Part shown: positions 9,904 through 20,184 of the stretch, in pieces
Numbering within the stretch: the stretch's first letter is position 1
Layout: each line of letters begins with the position of its first letter
Assembly (NCBI GenBank): GCA_905221605.1
Contig: CAJNDS010002013.1
Coordinates: forward strand, 270,377-334,376
Source of the DNA: Symbiodinium natans
Taxonomy: Eukaryota > Sar > Dinophyceae > Suessiales > Symbiodiniaceae
Length of the DNA: 64,000 bases
Direction of reading: 5' to 3'
Program-made: the position numbers and the translations under genes
The notes under the pieces: generated by a model
Database searches by the model: none
Told to the model about the DNA's origin: nothing
Seen by the model: only the letters and a program-made list of their open reading frames with translations

Positions 9904-10798
9904 GCTTTAAGGTGCAAGCGGTTGGCTTGCCAAGCGTTTAGCACACTGTCGAAAACAAACCTATCAAACAAAAAAGCTTTCAAGACGGTTGCTCAAGACG
10001 GTTGCTCTGTGAGAACATCTTGATCAACATCTGCATACCCCATACTCAAATCCGAAACCCCTATACCAAACCCCATACCCAAAATCCCTAAACACCCCAA
10101 ACTAAAAACCCAAACTTAAGTCCCTGAGCCATACAACCAAGACCCTAAATTATGAACCGCTCCCGTGTGCGTCCAATATCGCCTCGTCGTGGACTAACAA
10201 CCCCCGCCCCCCCCCCCCCCCCCCCCCCCCCCCCCCATCCCCCACCCCGCTTCCCCCATCCCGGATTGGTTGAACTTGAAAAGGCAAAGCTTTATTTCTC
10301 AATACTTCATTAGGAAAAATGTGCGAAACCTATCTTTCCTCCAAGTCTGAAAAAGGAAACCTGAGGCGCTCCTCTTCAGATACAAAGGAAACATAGCTGA
10401 TCGGATCAAGATCTAAAGAAAACGAAGGTTGTACAATTGAAATATTGAGGGGAAAACAAGCTTTCCACCAACCCCAAACCATAAACCCCAAGCCCTAAAC
10501 CCTGGGTAATATGGGGGGGGGAGCACACACCCCGAGTCCAGGGTTCAGGTAGGGTCCATGCCCCAGGGTTCAGGAGAAAACACAATTTAGAACCCCCCCC
10601 CAACAAAAAACTCAACAACGACCCTAAGCCTTAAACCCTTAAGCGCAAAACACTAAAACCCCAAATTCCTGAAACCCTAGAACCTTTAATTCCTTCAATC
10701 CCTATGCCCCAAAACCCTACCCCTAAACCCTCAAGCCCTACAACCCTAAACCTGACATCCCTAATGCCCTAAGGCCCTAAAACCAAACACCGCAAATC
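9904..10798. other. Spacer; long poly-C run and scattered CCCTAAA-like units
   Basis: A poly-C tract of more than 30 bases lies at about 10205-10236. From 10020 to 10180 and 10470 to 10800 the sequence is A- and C-rich with decayed CCCTAAA-like units (CCCTATA, CCCAAA, CCCTTAA). No gene supported. Confidence 0.6.
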
Positions 10799-10855
10799 CC
10801 TAAACCCTAAACCCTAAACCCTAAACCCTAAACCCTAAACCCTAAACCCTAAACC
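10799..10855 (-). repeat. Interstitial telomeric array, C-rich
   Basis: Eight perfect CCCTAAA units. Confidence 0.95.
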
Positions 10856-10959
10856 TCAGGCTCCGACCCCGGGCTGTGCTCCAGGACCGCGCACTGCCGC
10901 GGCGAGAGGAAACCGGAGTCGCCTACGGCAGCTCTTTGTTTTGAGGCACTGCTGTGCGG

Positions 10960-11048
10960 GGTTTAGGGTTTAGGGTTTAGGGTTTAGGGTTTAGGGTTTA
11001 GGGTTTAGGGTTTAGGGTTTAGGGTTTAGGGTTTAGGGTTTAGGGTTC
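10960..11048 (+). repeat. Interstitial telomeric array, G-rich
   Basis: About twelve perfect TTTAGGG units, only about 105 bp from the C-rich array before it and in opposite orientation. Confidence 0.95.
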
Positions 11049-11160
11049 AGGATGTTTGGATCTGGGATTTGGGGTTCAGGGCCTCAGGGCTTTGGGGGTC
11101 TTTCGTCTGGGCGTTCAGCAGGCCTTCAATGGCCCCTCGGTGCAGTAGAGGAAGTGTACA

Positions 11161-11208
11161 AACCCTAAACCCTAAACCCTAAACCCTAAACCCTAAACCC
11201 CTAAACCC
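11161..11208 (-). repeat. Interstitial telomeric array, C-rich
   Basis: Six units; the last gains a C (CCCCTAAA). Confidence 0.9.
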
Positions 11209-11706
11209 GGTTGTTTAGGTCTTAGGGCTTTGAGTTTTTCATGGGTTGTTTAAGGTTCGCTGTTTAGGGCAAAGTCGCCCTTCAACCCTCAACCCTGAGT
11301 GACTGTTGCATCCACTCGAAGTCCAGGCTTGTGACTGCTGGTTGCGACCCAGGTTTGGGGTTTAGGGTTTAGGGTTTAAGGGTTAAGGTTTAAGGTTTAG
11401 GGAATTTTGGGGTCCTTCTGGCCCCCTCCCGCCCAGTCATACCAAGTAGGATGTTGATATGTTCGAGGATCGGGAGTGGCTTTGTTGGTAGTGCTACTAT
11501 CGAGGAAAAAAAGATATTGCACATCCTGGGCAGCTTAGACCGTGTCTCGTCCGTCGCTCACATCTGTCACGTACCAGACCCTAAACCCTAAACCCTAAAC
11601 CCCGGACTCCCGGCATGTGCACTGAGAGTGTGGGCCTTGTTGCAGCTACAGGCCTCTTATGCAGGAAGACTCTGCTGGTGTAACCCTAAACCCTCAACGA
11701 ACCCCC

Positions 11707-11850
11707 AAACCCTAAACCCCTAAACCCCTAAACCCCTAAACCCCTAAACCCCTAAACCCCTAAACCCCTAAACCCCTAAACCCCTAAACCCCTAAACCCC
11801 TAAACCCCTAAACCCTAAACCCTAAACCCTAACCCCTAAACCCTAAACCC
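11707..11850 (-). repeat. Variant telomeric array (CCCCTAAA)
   Basis: About 14 consecutive 8-bp CCCCTAAA units flanked by normal 7-bp CCCTAAA units. The uniform 8-bp block inside normal repeats suggests amplification of one mutated unit, or synthesis with altered register. Confidence 0.9.
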
Positions 11851-12171
11851 CAAACTAAACCATTCAGAACTGAACCCCTGGCTTGCCTGCGCCATCGATC
11901 TGCAACAGCAGGGAACAGGGAAGTGATGGGCACTGGTACAAGACCCAGACCACCATCACCAGCCTCAGTTCCAGGGTTAGGATTTGGGGTGTAGGGTTTA
12001 CCCGGATAATTTGTCTACTTTGCAATGCTCTCCCATTTGAGTCCCCCAAACTACGGCACCTGTAACATCAGGACTCCAAAAGGCACACGAATTTAGAGGA
12101 CTATATACAAATATCAACTCTAAACCCTGAAACTTCCGAAGACTTCCTGAACCTATCCGCCAGATCGACCT

Positions 12172-12212
12172 AGGGTTTAGGGTTTAGGGTTTAGGGTTTA
12201 GGGTTTAGGGTT
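12172..12212 (+). repeat. Interstitial telomeric array, G-rich
   Basis: About six perfect TTTAGGG units. Confidence 0.9.
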
Positions 12213-12340
12213 CCCCGGTGGACTGAGACGAAGGACTAAGCTAGTGTGGTGGGAGCACACAGGCAACGTCCGACGCCGGCCACTAGTGGTATGTGGCCCT
12301 TAAACCCTCAACCCTAAAAGGTTCCCTCAAGATTCCATGA

Positions 12341-12412
12341 GCCCTAAACCCTAAACCCTAAACCCTAAACCCTAAACCCTATAAGCCCCAAACCCTAAAC
12401 CCTAAACCCAGC
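12341..12412 (-). repeat. Interstitial telomeric array, C-rich
   Basis: About nine CCCTAAA units interrupted once by TATAAGCCCC. Confidence 0.9.
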
Positions 12413-12483
12413 CTTTTGTGGACCTGGCTTGCATGGCTGAAGGCATGGCTTTCACGTGCCCGACCACAGGTCGCCCCAAAGAC

Positions 12484-12613
12484 TACGAATTGCTGAAGAA
12501 CCCCCTCCCCCCCCCCTCAAAAAAAGGCAAAATAAACAAATGCAATATTCCTTATAAGGGAAATATAGGGATGCGCATTTTTTGCTTTTTTGGGATTTCT
12601 GAAGCAAATAGTA
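12484..12613. mobile_element. MITE family B, copy 2
   Basis: The left terminus TACGAATTGCTGAAGAACCC and right terminus TTTCTGAAGCAAATAGTA are inverted repeats of the family B type. The core contains CTTATAAGGGAAATATAGGGATG, matching the internal motif of copy 3 at 41.5 kb. It is 130 bp with no own coding capacity. The open frame at 12418-12684 that crosses it is not a credible gene. Confidence 0.7.
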
Positions 12614-13039
12614 CCAGTACAAGAGAAATGGCGATGTCCCGCTCGGCCAGTTGGATCTCTTGCAGATCTCAGCTTAGAGTTTAGGGGTTTAGGGTTTAGG
12701 TTTAGGGTTCAGGGATTCACTCACGAGTTTTCTCTTGGACTATAACCTGCGTCGATGGAGGAGTGGCGGGGGCAAGTATCTTACAGCTATCCACGAACGC
12801 TCCAGTGGCCCAAGCCCTCAACCTTAGCAACCTTGAGCCCTAACCCGGGTATTGTGACTAAGCAACCCCCGGCCTACATTCCCCAAGTGCTGTGCCTTAA
12901 ATCCTCCACCGCCAAAACCCTAAACCCTTAATGCAGGGGCAAGCTGCATGTTGAAGATGCGTACAGCCTTCAGCGTTGCCTCACCAGCGGGGCTGTTGAG
13001 GGGGTTCGGGGCTTCGATTTCGGGTTTAGGATTTACGGC

Positions 13040-14085
13040 GGGAGTATTGCTCAAGAATTCCTTGCTTAAGAATTTGAGGGGCTGAAATTTCTTTTGCATT
13101 GGATTGTTTCCGCCCTTAATGGGTGCCTTTGACTTAAGAATTTGAGCCCCCCTGAAATCTGAGGGCACATTCTTAATCCAGTGGTTTTTTTGCTTGTCAT
13201 TGGGACTTTCCACTCACGACAACTCGAAAATCTTAGGTTGTAAAGCTTTTAAACACAAGGAATTCAGAATCTGAGCCCCTCAGATTCTTAGCTTGTAAAG
13301 CTTTTACACAAGCAGCTGCCAAAGGAAAAACCCCGAATTAAGAATCTCAGCCCCTCAGATTCTTAGCTTGTAAAGCTTTTACACAAGCAGGCGCCAAAAG
13401 AAAACCCCGATTTAAGAATCTGAACCCCTCAGACTCTTAGCTTGTAATCTTTTGCTCAAGCAGGCCTAAATCACAGAAACCCCCAACTAAGAACTTGAGT
13501 CCCTCAGATTCTTAGCTTGTGAAGCTTTGGCCCCAAACAATCAGAAAAAAAGCTCAAGCAATAGGCCCCTGCCTGTTTGCGCGCCCCCTTCTTGTAGCAG
13601 TTTCGGGGTTGAGGGTTCAGGCGTTTCAGGACTGCATTACCTGAAAGGGATTGAGTTCAGACCTCAGAAACCTCCAAATTAAGAATCTGAGGGGCTGAGA
13701 TTCTTAGCTCGCTAAGAATCTCAGCCCCTCAGATTCTTAGCTTGCGAAAGCTGTGCACAAACTCAAAAACTTCCAAATTAAGAGTCTGAGCCCCTTAGAT
13801 TCTGAGCTTGCATAGGCTGTACACAAGCGGTCGCCCTCAGAAACCTCCAAGTTAAGAATCTGAGCCCCTACAGCAGAGTTGTGTGTGAAAGAATGCTTTG
13901 GGCTAGTGGTTACAGCGTCTCCCTTAAGTCGTAAGGATGCTGGCTCGAATCCCACTTAAGAATGTGCTAAGAATCTGAGCCCCCCTTGAAGCCGGAAGAA
14001 CATCAAAATGCACACTGAACAAGTCGTTCTCTAGTTAAGATTCTGAGCCCCCCCTGACCAGACCCTTGCACATTCTTAACCAACG
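13040..14085. repeat. Minisatellite with palindromic ~75-bp units
   Basis: Units contain AAGAATCTGAGCCCCTCAGA followed by TTCTTAGCTTG and AAGCTTTTACACAAGC. In the regular core the CAGATTCTTA-type motif starts at 13281, 13356, 13430 and 13505, a period of 74-75 bp. Further copies lie near 13730 and 13796, with diverged copies to both sides. Each unit is itself palindromic, and an inverted pair sits at 13679-13740. A tRNA-like element (13891-13955) is embedded. Open frames here follow the repeat and are not called. Confidence 0.85.
13891..13955 (+). repeat. tRNA-like element, possibly tRNA-derived SINE
   Basis: TGGGCTAGTGG (13899) resembles a pol III A box and GGCTCGAATCC (13942-13952) matches 10 of 11 bases of the B-box consensus GGTTCGANTCC. 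They are 43 bp apart, as in tRNA genes. Between them CCTT/AAGG brackets a 7-base loop, but the base before the would-be anticodon is not T and the T stem does not pair. A functional tRNA is unlikely; a tRNA-derived SINE or tRNA pseudogene fits better. No poly-A or other SINE tail was found. Confidence 0.4.
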
Positions 14086-14257
14086 CTCGCACGGTAGGGT
14101 TTAAGGTTTAGGGTACACTTTGCGCTCTATGGTTCTGGGTCGTCGAAACTATCGCCTACTTGCTGTGATCCGACGAGGCGCTCTTTCAAAGTCCTAAACC
14201 CAATGCCTCCAACAAACCGACTTTCCATGCTGCAATGCAAATGGCCGTTCTGTAGGC

Positions 14258-14291
14258 ATGATGATGATGATGACGATGATGATGATGATGC
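14258..14291. repeat. GAT trinucleotide microsatellite
   Basis: About eleven GAT units with one GAC interruption. The poly-serine frame on the minus strand (14127-14315) comes from this repeat. Confidence 0.85.
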
Positions 14292-14319
14292 CGTCGCCAC
14301 CCAGAGAACCCACACAAAT

Positions 14320-16000
14320 GGAACGGCTGGGGGTTTTAGGGGGTTTAGGGTAGGGGGTTTAGGGTTTGGGGTTTAGGGTGAGTTTGAGATTCGAGGATTC
14401 GAAGGGTTTCGAAGTTCAAGCGGGGTTTAGGGCTTGCGGACATAAGTCTTGAGTCCCCAAACTCAAGGCTCCTATAACTCCTATATATACAGTGGGAAGC
14501 TCCTCGACCTCAATGGCGCCGGTACCGGAGCACGCTCTCCTGGGACCAGTTCCAATTTCTAACCCTGAGCCATCCGGGCCGAATCCAGGGGGTCCTGGAC
14601 CCCTCGCCGCAGTGCCCAGGCGCCAAAGGCAGGTGGGTTTGGGACCTTTCCTCGCCCGGATCCCCCCAAGCACCCCTGTGGCTCTCGGACCCAGTGACAC
14701 GAAACGTCCGCGAATGAGTTTGGGTGGCTTTGCCGCCTCGGACGGCATGGGGTGGGAGCAAAGTGTTAGATGGCCTTCCACAATCGGGCCAAAGCCGCTA
14801 ATCGTGCCTCACGAAGCTCGAGCTTGTTCCAAAGCCTAACCTTCACAGCACCAATACCCTATCACAGCAGACCCAAAACCCTAAAGACCCGAAACCTGCG
14901 CTGGGTTCAGGTCTCGAGGTGCCAATTCTCGAGAGAGGGGCTGGCTTGGTCTCGAATTGCCCGGCAGTGTAGAGGTCGCAGAAGAGCAGGAGCAAGTACC
15001 TGAGGGCTTGCAGTGGGTTTAGGGTTTGGGTTTAGGGTTTATAAGGTTTATAGGGTTTTTACGGGCTACAGGGTTGATGGGGCTTCTTGGGTTCATAGGG
15101 TTTGTTTTTCGGGACCGTCTGGGGTTGAAGACCCCCTCCCAATATGCCAACAGATAATGTATGCAATCTGTGATGCAAAATGTGAAGGAACAAACAACCA
15201 CAAGGATATGAATGAACTCGGAAATCATTGCATGTTCATATATGCATGCATACAAACATCCATCCATACATACATACATATGTTCAAAAATCTGTATTTG
15301 GTCACGTCTCTAAATTATAAGGCGGGCCAAGAAATTTGGGGTAACCAAAAAGGGACCATAATTTTGAGAACTGACCATATGAGTACATTTACGTACTTTG
15401 TTTTGAACACATGCTACGTACACGCAGACATATGATATGCCACAATCGAGGCAGGCCCCATGAACTCGGGACAGTGGAGTTAAGCGAAGGAACATAAGAC
15501 TTTAGGGTCTAAGGCTTAGGGGGAAGTTCGCCCGAAAACCATGGAAACTCTAAAACCCCAAAGCCCTGAAACATGCTAAACTCCCTAAAACCCTAGAATA
15601 CCCCAACACCCTGAAAGACAAGAACTGGAACAAAACAGACATGAACAAGCGGAGAGCTCGCTCACATGAGACGAGACTCAGAACTAGGAAGGAAGGAGAG
15701 TGCAAGATCTATTGGCCCACAGGCTGAGGGCAGCGAGAAGCTTATACCCTCAAAACCCTAAATACTAAAGCCCTCAAAACCCCAAAAACCCTAAAGCTGA
15801 AAGCCTGAAACCCTAAAAACCCTAGACTCCCCCCAGCCCTAAAAACCCAAAACCCAAAACCCAAAACCCTAAACCCTAAACCCTAAACCCTAAGACCATG
15901 ATCTGGAACAACACAAGGAATGACTCGACAGCTGCGCCTGTCAAAGCCGTAAACCCTGCGGCTTGAAGACCGATAGACTCCAAATCCTACGCATGAGGGT
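14320..16000. other. Region without recognised genes
   Basis: Apart from the weak frame at 14492-14839 it holds degenerate telomere units (14340-14385, 15015-15055, 15485-15515), a CATA-type microsatellite (about 15240-15282) and decayed C-rich telomeric text from 15550 to 15895. That text ends in four clean CCCTAAA units. Confidence 0.55.
14492..14839 (+). CDS. Weak proline-rich open frame
   Basis: An open frame of 115 codons starts at GTG, with the first ATG at about 14513. It is rich in Pro, Gly, Ala and Ser, for example PVPISNPEPSGPNPGGPGP near residues 19-37. Two minus-strand frames overlap it, as expected of GC-rich DNA with few stops. No domain is visible. It may be a disordered-protein exon or chance. 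Confidence 0.15.
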   Translation: MGSSSTSMAPVPEHALLGPVPISNPEPSGPNPGGPGPLAAVPRRQRQVGLGPFLARIPPSTPVALGPSDTKRPRMSLGGFAASDGMGWEQSVRWPSTIGPKPLIVPHEARACSKA

Positions 16001-16362
16001 TTAGGGTTTAGGGTTTAGGGTTTAGGATGTAGGGTTTAGGTCTCTGCACGAAGAACCTGAACATATTCTACCCTGTTAGACTCAAACCTGAGTTTGCACA
16101 TTTCGTTCTGCATCTCATGCCTCCCCCACAAAAGCTCACAGCGAAACTGTCTTCAGGAGCTGTTTCCCCTCAAACCAGTGTACGAAATATACAAAAAATC
16201 AGGAATACACAAAGTCAGACATACAAAGCATCAGACATACAAGCCATGAGATGTAAAAAAAGGTTTAGGGTTTGGGGTTGAGGGTTTCGGGTTTGGTGCC
16301 AAACCACTATCAAGGCCGTATTCTGATTCTTTATAGGGTTCAGGGCATGCGTTCCTTGACCA

Positions 16363-16425
16363 TCTGGCTTAGGGTTAGGGTTAACCCTAAACCCTAAACC
16401 CTAAACCCTAAACCCTAAACCCCGA
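16363..16425. repeat. Head-to-head telomeric junction
   Basis: TTAGGGTTAGGGTTAACCCTAAACCCTAAA is read across about 16370-16400: two short G-rich units switch directly into about six C-rich units through GTTAAC. This is the inverted arrangement expected of two telomere ends joined together, or of a repaired inverted break. The G-rich side uses 6-bp TTAGGG units. Confidence 0.7.
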
Positions 16426-16541
16426 GCTCCGAGCCGACTCTGCTGCCGTGCGACACAACTGCAATCACGTTCGCCTGCTTTTGTAGGATGGCCGAGCCTT
16501 CGGACCGGTGTGTTTGTTTTAGAGTCAAGGGGGGGGTGCAG

Positions 16542-16655
16542 TGTTTAGGGTTTAGGGTTTAGGGTTTAGGGTTTAGGGTTTAGGGTTTAGGGTTTAGGGT
16601 TTAGGGTTTAGGGTTTAGGGTTCAGGGTTCAGGGTTTAGGGTTTCGGATGAGCGG
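16542..16655 (+). repeat. Interstitial telomeric array, G-rich
   Basis: About eleven perfect TTTAGGG units followed by TTCAGGG and TTTCGG variants, so decay is concentrated at the 3' edge. Confidence 0.95.
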
Positions 16656-18237
16656 GTTTAGGGTCAGCGGGGATTAGGGTGCACCCGTGACTTCTTTAAT
16701 AACCCTACAACATAGTAACCTCCTAATTCTTGTGGCCAACCCTCCTAAGGCAAATCGAGCCACAGGTCTGGTTAGGGGGTTTCAGGGTTGACGTATAGGG
16801 TTTAGGGTTTGGGAGAGGGCGTAGGGTTGAGCGTTCGGGGAGCAAGGGGGTTGAGTGTCCGTAGGGGGGTTGGGGTTGAGGGTCGTGGGCCTGGAGGCGG
16901 CAGTATTAGGGTTTAGGGTTTCGAGGTGACAGGGCCTATTTTGGGTTGGGGGGTTTTGGGCTTCGGGCGCAGAGTCTATAAGTCTGGGATTATATGATAT
17001 AGGGACTAAAGGGGTGTCATGGGGTTTGGGGCGACCTGCGGCTGATGGCTGATGTAGTAGGAGAGATCGGGCTCAACAAATGTGAACGAAGATAAGCTGA
17101 TCAAGAACGACTACTGATGTCACACTTTCTTACTGGCTAGGGATTGAGGATCAATTCTATACCAGCATATGGCCCTTTTAGGGGAATCTATGAGGCACCT
17201 GACTCGCTAGTTCCCTTTCGTGGTTGAGTGTCCATGGAGGAAATTCCAACCCGACCCGCCCTTTGGCGCCTGCTAAGCACAGCCATACGGCAGCGGTGCA
17301 GAGGTTGTAGATCCTGCAAGGGTATGCTAACCTTCATCCTAGCTCGCCCTGTACTGACCCTAAACCCTAAACCCTAAACCCTAAACCCTAAAAAAGGCCA
17401 ACCGAAACCCCGCTGCTTCCCAAGCTGCTGCTGGACAACTCTCAAAACCCGAGGTCCTCGTTAGACTTGCCCAACACTACACCCTAAACCCTAAGCCCCT
17501 GAAACCCTAAACTGTGCACTGTGCACCCCTGTCGCCTCGAGCCCAGAGGGGTGCTGCATTTATCTCAGGCAGAGCTTCAGAGCCCTGCAGACTCCGTGAA
17601 GTATCGGGTTCAAGGGTTTGAGGCCCTCAACCCTAAACCCTAAACCCCAAACCCTCAACCCTAAACCCTAACCCTAAACCCTAAACCCTAAACCCTAAGC
17701 CGGGGCTAGGGTTTTGGGCTGAAAGGGTCTTCTCGTCTTGATTGAGCAGCTCCAACCATGAAGTCTCAATCCCACAACAGCCGAAACACAGACGGTTTTA
17801 TGGGTTGAGAATGGAAAACTGTGGGTGGCTGGTAGTTCATATTCTACTTGCAAGGGGATGCGAAGGGGATATGGATCTATTTAGGATTTAGGATCGCTGA
17901 AGACCAATGCCCAAAAGTTGTCAACCCTCCTAAGCCCCAATTAAGCCCGAAAACAGCAAACCTTTTAGTTAGGGTTAGAAGTACCCTAGATATAAGATTA
18001 TAACCATACTTAACCCTGCTCATACCCTACTTATGAGTACCCCTAAACCCTAGCCCTAAACCCTCAACCCTAAACCCTAAACCCCTAAACCCAAAACCCT
18101 ACTGATAACGTAGCCATGAACCTCAGCAAGTGGGTGCCTCACCGGTTTTAGCCTGAGGCCGCAGAGGAGAGGCAGCTCGCCTGGCGCGCTTTTTGGGGTG
18201 GGGGGTTTAGGTTTAGGGTTTCAGGGTTGAGCAGTGC
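16656..18237. other. Region without recognised genes
   Basis: Short telomeric clusters lie at 16795-16815, 16900-16925, 17355-17392, 17478-17515, 17625-17700 and 18040-18095. The sequence between is unclassified, with no convincing open frame. Confidence 0.55.
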
Positions 18238-18330
18238 AAAGGGTTTAGGGTTTAGGGTTTAGGGTTTAGGGTTTAGGGTTTAGGGTTTAGGGTTTAGGGT
18301 TTAGGGTTTAGGGTTTAGGGTTCAGGGTTT
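18238..18330 (+). repeat. Interstitial telomeric array, G-rich
   Basis: About twelve TTTAGGG units with decayed units on the right. Confidence 0.95.
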
Positions 18331-18520
18331 CGGGTTTGGGGTGTAGGGTGTAAGGTTCAGGGATGACGCGGACTTGGAGAGTCAATCCGGCCCCCCCCCA
18401 GCCCCACCCCTTCCCCCTCCCTAAGATCCTTGCTTGATTGTTGGGGCTTCAACTTTTCCTAAGCCCTGACTGAACCCCTCAACCAACCCCAAAAATCCCG
18501 AAACCCCAAACCCCTACCCA

Positions 18521-18606
18521 TTGGTTGCTGGGTTCATAAGCCCCCCCAAAAGAGTACACTTTTACTTGGTTGCTGGGTTCATAAGCCCCCCCAAAAAGTA
18601 CACTTT
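18521..18606. repeat. 45-bp tandem duplication
   Basis: A unit starting TTGGTTGCTGGGTTCATAAG and including CCCCCCCAAAA and AGTACACTTT begins at 18521 and again at 18566. The copies differ by about one indel. Confidence 0.85.
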
Positions 18607-18780
18607 CAGTCTAAAAGCGTAAAGTGTACTCACTCAGCTACTAAGTACCAGGCTGACCCCGTCGCCGGTCTTCTGATCACCAGGGCTCGGGGGGGGCCTC
18701 GCCGAGGCTGGGGGTTCAGGGCCGCGATTTGCACTTGTTTGAGTACTGACGTTGTCGTACGGAAGGCCAATATCCGTTGG

Positions 18781-18916
18781 CCCTAAACCCTAAACCCAAA
18801 GTCCTAAACCCTAAACCCTAAACCCTAAACCCTAAACCCTAAACCCTAAACCCTAAACCCTAAACCCTAAACCCTAAACCCTAAACCCTAAACCCTAAAC
18901 CCTAAACCCTGAACCT
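18781..18916 (-). repeat. Long interstitial telomeric array, C-rich
   Basis: About 18 CCCTAAA units. The main run (18807-18910) is perfect; the left part contains a CCCAAAGT interruption. Confidence 0.95.
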
Positions 18917-19008
18917 CACCTTTCCCTACGAGCGCTCGGGCTGTGAGGCCCTCGGCCAAGCCTTCAGGGTCTGAAGCTCGACGGAAGCGACCCCTCACTT
19001 AGTTTCGG

Positions 19009-19135
19009 GGTTTAGGGTTTAGGGTTCAGGGTTCAGGGTTCAGGGTTTAGGGTTTAGGGCTTAGGGCTTAGGGTATAGGGTTTAGGGGTTAGGGCTTAAG
19101 TGGGTTTAGGGTTTAGGGTTTAGGGTTTGGGGGCT
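19009..19135 (+). repeat. Degenerate telomeric array, G-rich
   Basis: About 15 units mixing TTTAGGG, TTCAGGG, CTTAGGG and TATAGGG. Confidence 0.85.
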
Positions 19136-19266
19136 TAAGGGTTTGAAGGCTTGGTTGAAATTAGGGGCACGTGTGCTTCGGGTTTCTGACTCCGAAAAAA
19201 CAAGACATCGCGTCGGAGGCTGTGACGCCTTCTCGTACAAGCTCTCCGGCCTGGGGCTGGCGGTGG

Positions 19267-19498
19267 GTGGAGGGTTTAGGGTTTAGGGTTTAGGGTTTAG
19301 GGTTTAGGGTTTAGGGTTTAGGGTTTAGGGTTTAGGGTGTAGGGTGTAGGGTAAAGGGTTTAGGGTTTAGGGTTTAGGGCTGGGGTTTAGGGTTTGGTGT
19401 TTAGGGTTCAGGGTTTAGGGAGGGAGCGCCGCCAAAGTCCCTCTTGAGGGTTTAGGGTTTAGGGTTTAGGGTTTAGGGTTTAGGGTTTAGGGTTAGGA
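19267..19498 (+). repeat. Telomeric array cluster, G-rich
   Basis: Two near-perfect arrays (19267-19350 and 19446-19498), joined by variants GTGTAGGG, TAAAGGG and GCTGGGG. The second ends TTAGGATAACCCTGAG, a small inverted switch. Confidence 0.9.
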
Positions 19499-19597
19499 TA
19501 ACCCTGAGCCATAATCTCTGAGACATGACGACGTCTGGCTGTGAGAAGAAAACTTTCTAGAGTGCACAGCCAACACTCTTAGCCCTGAGCCCTGAGC

Positions 19598-19632
19598 CCT
19601 AAACCCTAAACCCTAAACCCTAAACCCTCAGG
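19598..19632 (-). repeat. Interstitial telomeric array, C-rich
   Basis: Four to five CCCTAAA units preceded by CCCTGAG variants. Confidence 0.85.
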
Positions 19633-19914
19633 TAACCCCAAACCCCGAAATCAACGGCCTCAACCCTCCATCCCCCCCAAACCCCAAGTGCTTGAAACGG
19701 TTTAGGGTTTTGGGTTTAGGGTTTAGGGTTTAGGGCTTCGGGAGCCTCTTTGTATCTACATACGTGACACCAACCCCACCTAAACCCTCCCTAAACCCCC
19801 CTACATCCCCCCTCAGCCCCCCCTAAACCCTAACCCTAAACCCCCGAATAAACCCTAAACCCCACTAAACCCTCCTTGAACCCCGAAACCTATCCCCCAA
19901 AATTTGGGGGTATA

Positions 19915-20114
19915 CCCCTACTAGTTCTTTTCTAATTTCCAGGGCTTGGAAGTCGCAGGTAATACGTTTGAATCTAGACACGGCTTCCTCCTCGGACTGA
20001 CTGGGGCGTGAAGAGGACGCTGCGTCACCCTGCGCACGATGAAGGACTGCTTGGGAGGTGGCAAAGTTTCTGAGGGTGGTCGGTCCCGTGTTAAAGGATT
20101 CTGATGTATGGGCC
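19915..20114 (-). CDS. Possible exon, unknown function
   Basis: Within a minus-strand open frame spanning 19865-20260, the middle part has a protein-like composition: SSSRPSQSEEEAVSRFKR followed by a mixed basic and acidic helix-prone segment. The outer parts are repeat-derived: telomere-like at one end and a GTATGGGCCC palindrome (20106-20184) at the other. There is no ATG start (the frame opens at GTG) and no domain is recognised. If real it is an exon or a relic. Confidence 0.2.
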
Positions 20115-20184
20115 CTTAACTTGTATAGGGTATATAAGCGGTATATGAGGGGAATATAAGGGGTATCCTTGTAAGGGCCCATAC
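20106..20184. mobile_element. MITE family C, short palindromic element
   Basis: GTATGGGCCCTTA (20106-20118) and TAAGGGCCCATAC (20172-20184) are perfect 13-bp inverted repeats around a TATA-rich core. The same GTATGGGCCC terminus occurs inside the element at 25952-26041. Confidence 0.6.

Noticed and set aside
9574-9983. Overlapping frames rich in Phe/Gly or Lys/Pro
   Set aside because: Derived from the T and G homopolymers of MITE family B copy 1 and its flanks.
13891-13965. Functional tRNA gene
   Set aside because: A and B boxes are good, but the T stem does not pair and T33 is missing, so it is listed only as a tRNA-like or SINE-like element.
13040-14085. CRISPR array
   Set aside because: Repeat and spacer lengths are irregular, the units are palindromic and diverged, there are no cas genes and the setting is eukaryotic. 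A minisatellite fits better.
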